From positions 186,001 to 250,000 of the forward strand of contig CAJXTB010000006.1 of the NCBI GenBank assembly GCA_913061235.1: a stretch of DNA of 64,000 nt, written 5' to 3'. How positions within the stretch are numbered: the first letter of the stretch is position 1; every line of letters starts with the position of its first letter. The notes beneath the pieces were generated by a model that did not search any database, had not been told where the DNA came from, and saw nothing but the letters and a program-made list of their open reading frames with translations. Below, piece by piece: positions 18,423 to 26,185 of the stretch. The stretch comes from an uncultured Pseudomonadota bacterium (GTDB lineage: Bacteria; Myxococcota_A; UBA796; GCA-2862545). The translations under genes and the position numbers were made by a program.

Positions 18423-19534
18423 TGCGCACCCTGTCTCGCGACGAAGCCCGCCAGTTCATGGTCGGTCACCACGGCCTTCGCGCCGTCATTCATCCACCAG
18501 GCGATGACGGGGTTCGGGCCATGCTCCAGCGGCGTCGGTGCATTCAGCTCGACCCGCTAGCGCCAATTGGAACGAACGCGGACCTCGTCGCCATGGCGCG
18601 GTTGGATGACGTGAGCGTGGGACAGGTCTACCAGGCGCTGCTTCCAGGTCACGCATTCGAGCACTACAGCAAAGAACTGTGTCTGATTCCGCAAGACCGG
18701 TTTGGCACGTGGCACGGCGGTGCTCAAGACAACCCAACGTGGCGAACGACCGCGCAAATGCGTCAGGTTCCGGCAGAGGTGTTGGATGCGATTGAGGCCG
18801 AAGTGCGCGCGCGTGGCCCCATCGCCGTTGCCGACCTTGCCCCACGCGGGCGCGTCACACCGACCGACTGGAGCGGTTGGAAAGGCACGTCGAAGATGGC
18901 CACGCTGGCGGTGAAAGTCCTGTGGCGCCAGTGTCGCCTTGTGGTCTGCGGGCGTCAGGGCAGGGGAAAGGTGGTGGACGTGCCCGACCGCGCGCTTCCG
19001 TCGTCACAAGCGCTGCCGTTCAATCAGACGGTGCTTGTGGACCGCGTCGTCGCAGCAGGGATGCTCTCAGAGGTCACCGGCCCGCACTGGTCCATGCTCT
19101 ACGACGTGCGAAAGAGCGCACTCGTAGACGAGCTCATTGCCGACGACGTGCTCCAGCGCGTTCGCATTGAGGGCGACCGGCGCAATTACCTGGTGACTAG
19201 CGGTGCCTTAGAGCAGTCGTTCCCAGATGACGACGGCCGTATGCGTATTCTCGGCCCACTGGACTCAATGCTGTGGGACCGAAAGCTTGTCTCGCATGTC
19301 TTCGGCTTTGAGTACGTGTGGGAAGTGTACAAGCCTGCGGCAAAGCGTCAGTATGGTTGGTACGTGGTTCCGCTACTGCACAACGGCCAGCTCGTAGGAC
19401 GCCTTGAAGCTCGTTTTGCAGATGGACAGTTACGCATCGATAATGTGTGGCCCGAAGCGGGTGGACTCGACGAGGCGGCGCTTAAGCGAGCCTTGGACCG
19501 CCATGAACGGCTACTGCAAGGTTCAGTTCACTAG
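18422..19534 (+). CDS. YcaQ/AlkZ-like winged-helix protein (possible DNA glycosylase)
   Basis: The 370-residue product matches the HTH_42 family that includes YcaQ and AlkZ, monofunctional glycosylases that unhook interstrand crosslinks or excise alkylated bases. Early in the protein RRRCIQLDPLAPI carries the QxD-type catalytic motif, followed by the family pattern of a helix with AMARL, HAFEHYSKELCLIP, and a C-terminal GPLDSMLWDRKLVSHVFGFEY. Three winged-helix units are expected. Catalytic residues appear intact. The GTG start at 18422 overlaps the methyltransferase stop. A role in self-protection against a DNA-damaging metabolite is known for AlkZ, but no such biosynthetic cluster is visible here, so general base-excision repair is as likely. 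Confidence 0.82.
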   Translation: MRTLSRDEARQFMVGHHGLRAVIHPPGDDGVRAMLQRRRCIQLDPLAPIGTNADLVAMARLDDVSVGQVYQALLPGHAFEHYSKELCLIPQDRFGTWHGGAQDNPTWRTTAQMRQVPAEVLDAIEAEVRARGPIAVADLAPRGRVTPTDWSGWKGTSKMATLAVKVLWRQCRLVVCGRQGRGKVVDVPDRALPSSQALPFNQTVLVDRVVAAGMLSEVTGPHWSMLYDVRKSALVDELIADDVLQRVRIEGDRRNYLVTSGALEQSFPDDDGRMRILGPLDSMLWDRKLVSHVFGFEYVWEVYKPAAKRQYGWYVVPLLHNGQLVGRLEARFADGQLRIDNVWPEAGGLDEAALKRALDRHERLLQGSVH

Positions 19535-20052
19535 ACGCCGTCGTTGTTGCGTCCACCCTCTGGGGTGTCCGGCCATCCGTCATGCGTCCCTAGGGAACGC
19601 TCTGGGTGGCCCTCCCACAGCCAATTCTTCTCTTGGCATTCCTTGTTCCGAGCGGGGTGCTTTGGATAGAAGATGCGGTTGCCCTTGATGGACTCACCTC
19701 CCACCAGCAGCCGGACGGTGTGCTCGGTATTGTTCAGGAAGGTGTGAGCGATTCCGGTACCAGCGGGGAAAGCGACCATGTCACCAGCCCTAAGGCGGTG
19801 CAAGTCCCCGTCGATCCATGCGTCTGGCTCACCTTCTAGAACGAAGACGAATTCCTCCTCCTTTTCCTCAGCATGTGGCCAGGATGTCCGGCGACCCGGT
19901 GGCAGCACCTCGATGTGCAGCCCAATTCGCGTCAGTCCGAGCTTGCGACCGACTGGAGCTCCGTAGGACAGTTTCTCGGTAGAACCTGGATATCTACAGT
20001 CGTCTTCATCCATGAGCTCGGTGTAGTGGGCGATGAAGTCGGGACGGGTCAA
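19531..20052 (-). CDS. Cupin-domain protein
   Basis: This 173-residue protein starts most plausibly at TTG 20052, which has GGAG six bases upstream and opens with LTRPDFIAHY, the usual beginning of close relatives. A longer frame to 20115 exists but lacks support. The cupin core is clear: PPGRRTSWPHAEEKEEEFVFVLEG for motif 1, with metal-ligand H and E, and GDMVAFPAGTGIAHTFLNN for motif 2. It is a single-domain cupin, probably binding a divalent metal; the substrate is unknown. Its stop codon and that of the convergent YcaQ-like gene share the palindrome CTAG at 19531-19534. Confidence 0.83.
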   Translation of the reverse strand: MTRPDFIAHYTELMDEDDCRYPGSTEKLSYGAPVGRKLGLTRIGLHIEVLPPGRRTSWPHAEEKEEEFVFVLEGEPDAWIDGDLHRLRAGDMVAFPAGTGIAHTFLNNTEHTVRLLVGGESIKGNRIFYPKHPARNKECQEKNWLWEGHPERSLGTHDGWPDTPEGGRNNDGV

Positions 20053-20222
20053 GCTGCGCTCCAGTGTTGTGGTGCGGTAACACCCGTCTCGCTTCGCGTG
20101 ACCCCAGGCGTGCACCGGCGGTCTTGCGGCGTTGTTCGCGCTGGACGCTGGAGTGGTGCTCCCAGTCCCGGGTGTCCCATTCCCCGTTTGATATGCTGGC
20201 AGGGTCGAACAAAGGACCTCAC

Positions 20223-21776
20223 ATGTACCGCATCCTTGTAGCCCTCGCGCTCTTCTCTGCTTCTACCGCCGTTGCCGCGCCCACGGTGGTCCAAGCGCGG
20301 CTCCTTTCCGCTACCGGTGAGCCGGTCGATGGGACCTCGCTTGTTGAAGTTCGCCTGTTCGATTCCGAGTCCGGCCCTACAGAGATCTGGTCGCACTTCT
20401 TCGGCAGCACGCCTGTTGAAGACGGCTACGTCTCGTTGTCCCTCGATGTGCCGGCATCCGCTTATGCGGGAACGATGTGGGTCGAGTTCGTCATCGACAA
20501 TGCCGCCCTGTCTCCACGGCAGGCGATTGCAAGCACCCCAAGATCGGTGACCACCGACGCTGTCGCGTCATGGTCATCGACGACCTCAGTTCCAGCGGGC
20601 GGCAGCACCATCACCGTGAACCACGCTGCTGTACCCACAGACCGCATCGTGACCTCGGTGTGGCGGGTAGTCGATGGCAACCGTCGAGAGGAAATCGGCA
20701 CGGTACGCCCGTTGGATGAGCGGTACGGCGACGGTCGAGACGGAGCTGTCACGCTCGGCGCCGGAACTCACGACCTCGCGGAGGTCATCCCTTCGTACGA
20801 CGGCTGGGGCCGCATCGCCCAGGTGAAGAGCCTGTCGCTGACGGACGGTGCAGTGCTCATTGTGCCAGCGTACGACGGCCAAGCCTTCGGCCGGGTGATG
20901 ATTCGGGCGCAGGAGAGCATCGAGATCTGCTCCACCTGCCGCATTGAAGTGACCGGGATGGGGTACGCAGGCGGGTGCATCAATCCCGTCAACAGCAGCG
21001 TTGCGGGGATTCCCGGACAAGGGCCTGGCGGTGGTCGGGCTCCAGATCGGGGCAACAGCTGCGGTCATGGCGGTGGCGGTGGCGGTGGCAGCTACGGAAG
21101 TGAAGGCGCCGACGGAACTCCCGACCTGGACCGCTGCAATCCCGCGGCTCAGGCGGCCAACACGGGGAGGTTCTTCGGCTCTCGTGGCGTGACGTATGGC
21201 GACTCCACAATTCGCACGGTGTTCATGGGCTCAGGAGGTGCGTCGGCCTCAGATGGGCACGACTACCTGACGAATGCCAGGGAGCCCGGCTGCGGCGGTA
21301 ACGGTGGAGGTGCGATTGCCCTGTGGGCACCGACGATCAGTAACGCCGGTCAGCTTGTCGCGGATGGAACCACTGGAACCCCCAACTCTTGGGGTTCAGC
21401 GGTGGGCAACCCCCAGGTCGCGTCGGGTGCTGGCGGCTCTGGCGGCTCCATTCGCTTGGAGGGGCAGGTCGTCGCAAACGGCACCATGAGCGCGCTGGGC
21501 GGTGCACGCGGCATCCCACAAGGATGGGGTTCGACCAACAACAGGACAAACGGTCAGCGTGGAGGAGCGGGTGGCATCGGGCGCATGTACGTGCGTCGCA
21601 GCAGTGGTGTGCACACGGGTGCAGGAGTCACGACGGACACCGTCGACGCAAGTGAGCTGGCGCCGGTGCGCGGATGCTCCCAGCAGAGCAACGTGGTCAA
21701 TACGACCAGCGTGGAGACGGTCGTTTCCTGCTCCGAGGCCGAGGATGTCTTGGTGGTGGTGACCGCGCTGCCCTAG
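20223..21776 (+). CDS. Secreted glycine-rich surface protein
   Basis: The protein has 517 residues from ATG 20223, which is preceded by AAAGGA; the longer upstream frame would place the signal peptide internally. Residues 1-18 are a signal peptide (MYRILVALALFSASTAVA). Residues 20-120 form a beta-domain of the type seen at the start of many exported fibre-like proteins (QARLLSATGEPVDGTSLVEV, ending in LSPRQAIASTPRS). The middle contains a dense glycine tract (GHGGGGGGGSYG around residue 283) and further GGNGGGA and GGSGGS clusters with scattered cysteines. The C-terminal region is again beta-rich. Its glycine-rich part is similar in character to the end of the hexapeptide protein at 7006-8727. 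It is probably secreted or surface-exposed; a structural or adhesive role is inferred. Confidence 0.72.
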   Translation: MYRILVALALFSASTAVAAPTVVQARLLSATGEPVDGTSLVEVRLFDSESGPTEIWSHFFGSTPVEDGYVSLSLDVPASAYAGTMWVEFVIDNAALSPRQAIASTPRSVTTDAVASWSSTTSVPAGGSTITVNHAAVPTDRIVTSVWRVVDGNRREEIGTVRPLDERYGDGRDGAVTLGAGTHDLAEVIPSYDGWGRIAQVKSLSLTDGAVLIVPAYDGQAFGRVMIRAQESIEICSTCRIEVTGMGYAGGCINPVNSSVAGIPGQGPGGGRAPDRGNSCGHGGGGGGGSYGSEGADGTPDLDRCNPAAQAANTGRFFGSRGVTYGDSTIRTVFMGSGGASASDGHDYLTNAREPGCGGNGGGAIALWAPTISNAGQLVADGTTGTPNSWGSAVGNPQVASGAGGSGGSIRLEGQVVANGTMSALGGARGIPQGWGSTNNRTNGQRGGAGGIGRMYVRRSSGVHTGAGVTTDTVDASELAPVRGCSQQSNVVNTTSVETVVSCSEAEDVLVVVTALP

Positions 21777-22000
21777 GCATTGCTGAGGGAGTGCCCAGGG
21801 CAGGGCATATGAGGTCAACAGTTGCTGAGCGTGGAGAACGAGGTCGGCGTGGCTTTTCCACCCATGAGTCGTCTGACTTATCCGCGAAATTCAGCCCGAA
21901 GTCCGCCTGTCATCCGCCTCTATGCCGTGTAGGGTGCCCATAATCGATGGGCTAGACTGTGCTGCGTTCAGTGGCCATGGGGTCGGCGGATGGAGAGATT

Positions 22001-23899
22001 GTGAAACCGAGTCGGCTCATCGAACGCATCGCGACTGCCTTTGGCGGCGCACCTGCGCGTCCTGGACTGCCTCCGTTTGATCAGTGGGACCTGCCCACTC
22101 TCGCCAGGCATCGCCGTGAGCTTGAAACGGGCGATGCGCTAGCGTTGGCGTACGTCTTGCCCGCAGCGATGATGGCGCAGCTTCGCCACATGGCTGAGCC
22201 CGATGGGAACCATTTCCTCCATCTGTTCACGGGCATTTTGTGCTCGTTGAGCGCAAACCACCCCATGGTCCTGCGTACGTGGGCCCAGGAGCGATTGGCC
22301 TGGCTTGGCGTCGAGCAACGCGGCGTCATCGCCGATTTCTGTGAGGTCGCCCTCCCGACCGAGGCGCCGAGCTGGGTGCGCGTTGTGGCGCTTGACGCAA
22401 GCGACGTTGACACCGATTGGTTCGACGTGTTCTGGCCGCCACGCGTCCGACGACACCCAGAAGAGTTGCTGGCCACCTGCCTCGCGGCCTTCCCGACCGC
22501 GTCCGACACCCCATACGAGGACGCCGAAGCCCGACCGTCTTTCGAGCGCTATCTGCCGTTCGCGCCAGACGAGGTTTTGTGGCGGCGCCTGCCCGCATCC
22601 CTCGTGTTCTTGGCGCGATACCCAGATGACCCGCGGTCGACGGCCGTGCTGGAGGAAGTCCTAGAGGTGTTGAGGCCTGTCGCGCGTAAGGACGGCGGCC
22701 CGCCACTGCGGCGTCGGTTGGGACGATTGACCGTCGAGCAGCGGCGCGCGGTGTCTGCCTGCATCGACACCTGGTGCGACGAGGACCGAATCCGCGACGT
22801 GTGGCATGAGGCGGCGTCTGTTGCGACAGTGGACTGGATGGAGCACCTGTCCGCCGTCACAGACGACACCGAGTACAAACGCCGCTGGTGGCAAGAAGCC
22901 GTCTACAAGGCCAGCCAGTTATCCAATGATGAACCTGTTGATCTGCCCGAGCCGGCCGACTTGCGACGGGACCGGTCGGAGGTGGCTCGCTTGATCGACG
23001 CTGCGTTTGACGGCGTCCCCCAACCCGTTGAGCGAACCCTGATCGACGCGGAAGAGGCCGACAATCTCAGCGGCAAACCCCTGGGTCTGCCCGAGGCGCA
23101 TCGCGGATGTTGGCAGGACGTTCCGCTGTCCGAGCTTCACGCGTGCGGGAGTGCGTTCGCTCACCTGTACTCAGAGGGGGTGCACTACTACCTACCCGCG
23201 CTCTTCCGAGCCTTTTTGTGGTGGGAGGAGGACTGGAAAAACCGTGAGCTGCCCATGATCTGCGACGGCATCCCGTTCCGTATCTCCAGCTCGTATGGCT
23301 CGTCTTTGCGCACGCATCAGCGAGACCGCATGTCCCGCTTCTCCCGTGAGCAGCGCGCCGCCATTGCGGCATTCCTACGGTCCCGAGACCCGGACACCGA
23401 GTCCGCTCAAACGTGGTCCCGGGTGGTCGCGCACGATGCTTCCGGCGCGCCGGGCCATTGGCTCGACGTGTTCTGGCCTGACCGTCAGCGGCCCGACTCG
23501 GACGAGGTGTTGGCCGAGCTGGTGACTGCTTTTGCGCTTGGGAATCTGGATGCCGAAGCGCTTGCCGACGAAGCGTCCAGCCCTATTCCGTTGCTTGGAC
23601 TGGACCCCGAAGCCTTCTTGCGCGTGATTCCCCGGTACATGGCCTTCTTGCTCGTTTCACCGGATGCCCCCTGCTCATCCGACCTCCTCTCTCGGGTTGT
23701 CCGGGCCCTTCACCCGCGATGGGGCGCGCGCGACCAACCCTCGGTTCGCACCCGACTGGGGTCGCTGACCCGTCAGCAGAGGCGCGCGGTCTCTCGGTTC
23801 GCGGATGCGTGCATCGAACCCGAGTCGATGCGCGAGATTTGGAACCGGGCCGCTGCCCATGACGGCGATGACTGGTTTGAGTACTTGAGGCTGCCGTAG
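22001..23899 (+). CDS. Unknown protein made of a fourfold repeated unit (DUF6714-like)
   Basis: The product is about 632 residues. GTG 22001 is preferred because GGAG lies five bases upstream and the family-like start SRLIERIATAFGG follows at once; GTG 21959 and ATG 21977 are alternatives. The protein is an internal duplication of about 310 residues, and each half has two related sub-units. All four end with a similar signature: EQRGVIADF, EQRRAVSAC, EQRAAIAAF and QQRRAVSRF, each followed by a Trp-containing segment and a DW/HW block. Two copies share W-x-RVVA-x-DAS and DVFWP. Another recurring block is YxLPAxxxAxL, characteristic of DUF6714-like proteins. No signal peptide, membrane helix or catalytic motif is seen. 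The family has no known function; a cytoplasmic binding or immunity-type role would be guesswork. Confidence 0.72.
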   Translation: MKPSRLIERIATAFGGAPARPGLPPFDQWDLPTLARHRRELETGDALALAYVLPAAMMAQLRHMAEPDGNHFLHLFTGILCSLSANHPMVLRTWAQERLAWLGVEQRGVIADFCEVALPTEAPSWVRVVALDASDVDTDWFDVFWPPRVRRHPEELLATCLAAFPTASDTPYEDAEARPSFERYLPFAPDEVLWRRLPASLVFLARYPDDPRSTAVLEEVLEVLRPVARKDGGPPLRRRLGRLTVEQRRAVSACIDTWCDEDRIRDVWHEAASVATVDWMEHLSAVTDDTEYKRRWWQEAVYKASQLSNDEPVDLPEPADLRRDRSEVARLIDAAFDGVPQPVERTLIDAEEADNLSGKPLGLPEAHRGCWQDVPLSELHACGSAFAHLYSEGVHYYLPALFRAFLWWEEDWKNRELPMICDGIPFRISSSYGSSLRTHQRDRMSRFSREQRAAIAAFLRSRDPDTESAQTWSRVVAHDASGAPGHWLDVFWPDRQRPDSDEVLAELVTAFALGNLDAEALADEASSPIPLLGLDPEAFLRVIPRYMAFLLVSPDAPCSSDLLSRVVRALHPRWGARDQPSVRTRLGSLTRQQRRAVSRFADACIEPESMREIWNRAAAHDGDDWFEYLRLP

Positions 23900-24197
23900 G
23901 TCTGTCTGACCCGCTAGAGCAGCGCAATATGCTGCATACTCGTGATGTTGGACTTCTTGGTGCCCTTGCCGTTGGCGCTCACGCAGTACTGCACGCCCGG
24001 GCCGCCGCCGGCAACCTATTCGCGGCTCTTGCTACGCAAGTCGGCCGTCCGTGGTTCGGAGCGAAGGGCGTTGGAATCACCTATCCGTCCAATACAGCGA
24101 ACGGTCGACGCTGCCAGCGAGCCAAGGGCGAGTTCGCTGTGGGATGGGGGTGTCCACACTCTCGTTGCTGTAGCCGTCCACGGTGCGCCGCACTCTG
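23900..24197. other. Intergenic gap between convergent genes, no gene seen
   Basis: About 300 bases separate the stop of the fourfold-repeat gene from the stop of the convergent hexapeptide gene. Short open frames on both strands lack ribosome-binding sites and recognisable protein sequence. I see no RNA gene and no strong hairpin with a T-run. Confidence 0.5.
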
Positions 24198-26033
24198 CTA
24201 GTCCATTTCGAGAAAACTGTACCCGGTGAACGCGGTGTAGCTCTGGCCGGAAGATCCATTGAGGAGTCTGTTGGCCTGATACTGCGTGGCATTGAAGGTC
24301 AGCGTTTTGGACTGGGTTCCCCCCATGTCCTGATTGAACAGAGCTCGTGCGGATGACCCGTATTGAATGTACGCCAGTCTCCAGGACGACGAAATTCCGG
24401 CAAGGGGAAGTTGGTAGCCGTCGATCGATATCGTGCACACGTCCACGCCGGCGACGTACACGCGCTGGTCATTTCCAGAGTGCGCGATGTCGAAGGTTGC
24501 GGCGGAACAGAGGCCATTGGCGCAATGGAACCGCTCTGGAACGAATGGAGAGGTCGTGTCGGCGCCGGGTGCGAGCCGAGGGGAGTACATCGTTTCATAG
24601 CGAACGGCGCCAAAGTGTGGGTCGCCGTTGGTGTTTCGGAAGAAGTCCTCTGCGAGCTCCGATGTCGCCAAACACGATGTCACCACGTTGGGATTGGTGA
24701 ACACGTTGATGGTCCGGTCCGGTCCGGGTGTGTTGGGTGTGTTGTAGAGGACGCACAGATTGACGCGGGTGCCGTCCACGAGGTTGGCGTACGCAATCCA
24801 GTCGCCACCGCCTGAACACGTGAAGGTATAGTCGATGGTCACATCTACGGTCTCGGAACCCGTGTTTCCAGCGCCATCGGTCGCCTCAATCCCCAGCGTG
24901 GCACCCGTATCAAAATCGCTCGCCCCGACGGTCGTCAGCACAAGCAGTCCGGTATTGGAAATTTCGAAGTACGGCGTAGCGCCACCAGGGTCGCCCGATA
25001 CAATCGCGTAGTGAACGATGTCGTCGTTATTGTCGGTGGCGACGACTTGTCCCACCGTCGCTCCGCTGTCCGCGGGCAGGCTGATGCCGAAGCTCTGACC
25101 TTCGGAAATGGCGGGGGGGACGATGTCCAAAGGGTTGGCGTCGATCACGGTACCGCGGACAATCCATGTGTCATCGGGCACAATCCCTCTGGCACCCACA
25201 CGCACATGCGCGCCAAGGCGGGAATTGGCCCCGATGGACGCGTCATCATCGAGGGTGCTGCCGCGTCCAATGGCGGACTGTTCATCGACCGTAACTCCGC
25301 TGCCAAAGATCGCTTGCTTGCGGACCCGCACTTGCGTGGCAAGCGTGAGGTCGGGCCCGGCTGTAGTGTTTGGTCCGATAATGACGCCCTGTGCCAAGTT
25401 CGCGCGCTCGCCAAGCGTTGTAGACCGTGCCACCACTGTGCCCGCGCCTATGCGGCAGTCTGAACCCAGGGTCACCAGGTTTCCGAGGGTGACGAAGCTC
25501 CCATCAATGACGCACCGGTCGCCGAGGGAGGCGGCATAGCCGAGCGTGAGGTCGCCGAGCACTGCTGCGACGTCGCTACCCACCGAAGCCGACCGGCCAA
25601 TCACACTGTCGGGCCCGATGACGGTCCCGCTTCCAACCTGCGCATTGCGGCCGATGACTGTCGCTGTGCCAAGCTCACTGCCCGAGCCGACCTGTGCACC
25701 AGCCGCCAGGTATGCCATCGCGCCTAGCGTAGAATCGGCGCCAAGATGGGCGCGGGTATCGATGACCGCTCCGTCGCCAATGACCACGCCAGCATCGTAG
25801 GTTCCCAGAACGGTGGCAGTGGGGTGGACGCAGGTCTTGGCGCCCTCTGGATGCGGTAGACCGATGTCGTCGAAGCCGACGGGGCAAGTCTCCAGCGTTG
25901 CCTCCAGCCGTAGAGCGCCGGTGTCGCTGGCACGGGCGAAGGAGGCGTCAGGGCCTTCTTCACCCGCGCCGGGTGCCTGCCAGCCGGCCTCACACCCTAT
26001 TAACGACGCATAGACCACGAACAGACCTCTCAT
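24198..26033 (-). CDS. Hexapeptide beta-helix lipoprotein with cadherin-like domain
   Basis: The 611-residue protein starts at ATG 26033, preceded by GGGGAGGG. The N-terminus MRGLFVVYASLIGCEAG is a lipoprotein signal with the lipidated cysteine at 14. After a low-complexity linker, KTCVHPTA introduces hexapeptide repeats (about residues 70-300), including TVVARST and, 31 residues later, VRVRKQAIFG, as in the other family members. Residues about 305-400 resemble a cadherin repeat: VVATDNNDDIVHYAI, TPYFEISNTGLLVLTT, and FDTGATLGIEATDGAGN, with the DxNDN-like and DxD calcium positions. The last 210 residues are beta-rich with several cysteines and unassigned. It would be anchored to a membrane by lipid and project outward. 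It is divergent from the double-winged-helix regulator. Confidence 0.8.
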   Translation of the reverse strand: MRGLFVVYASLIGCEAGWQAPGAGEEGPDASFARASDTGALRLEATLETCPVGFDDIGLPHPEGAKTCVHPTATVLGTYDAGVVIGDGAVIDTRAHLGADSTLGAMAYLAAGAQVGSGSELGTATVIGRNAQVGSGTVIGPDSVIGRSASVGSDVAAVLGDLTLGYAASLGDRCVIDGSFVTLGNLVTLGSDCRIGAGTVVARSTTLGERANLAQGVIIGPNTTAGPDLTLATQVRVRKQAIFGSGVTVDEQSAIGRGSTLDDDASIGANSRLGAHVRVGARGIVPDDTWIVRGTVIDANPLDIVPPAISEGQSFGISLPADSGATVGQVVATDNNDDIVHYAIVSGDPGGATPYFEISNTGLLVLTTVGASDFDTGATLGIEATDGAGNTGSETVDVTIDYTFTCSGGGDWIAYANLVDGTRVNLCVLYNTPNTPGPDRTINVFTNPNVVTSCLATSELAEDFFRNTNGDPHFGAVRYETMYSPRLAPGADTTSPFVPERFHCANGLCSAATFDIAHSGNDQRVYVAGVDVCTISIDGYQLPLAGISSSWRLAYIQYGSSARALFNQDMGGTQSKTLTFNATQYQANRLLNGSSGQSYTAFTGYSFLEMD

Positions 26034-26072
26034 GGACCCTCCCCGGTCCCGAACCTAGTGGCGCTGTTCGCT

Positions 26073-26148
26073 GTTTCCTAGCCACAATGGCGTGGGCACA
26101 CAATCCACACACAGTGTGCGTAGTGAGCCGGAATGCCGTCTAGGAAAC
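26073..26148. promoter_or_regulatory. Divergent control region with identical outward-facing 9-bp boxes
   Basis: GTTTCCTAG (26073-26081) and CTAGGAAAC (26140-26148) form a perfect separated inverted repeat. Read outward, each gives CTAGGAAAC; its GGAAAC part lies 39 bases before the ATG at 26033 and 37 bases before the GTG at 26186. A second inverted repeat, GCACAC (26096-26101) and GTGTGC (26114-26119), lies near the centre. The boxes could be regulator operators, or -35 elements of the ECF GGAAC type driving both genes. Confidence 0.5.
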
Positions 26149-26185
26149 AAGTGAATTACAGCGAATCTATGGCACCGGAGGAGTT

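Noticed and set aside
21777-21830. Inverted sequence CTGCCCT/AGGGCAG around the stop of the glycine-rich gene as a terminator
   Set aside because: The loop is over 20 bases, the stem only seven pairs and there is no T-run.
23900-24197. Search for a tRNA or small gene in the convergent gap
   Set aside because: No cloverleaf, no CCA-type end and no frame with start signals could be found by eye.
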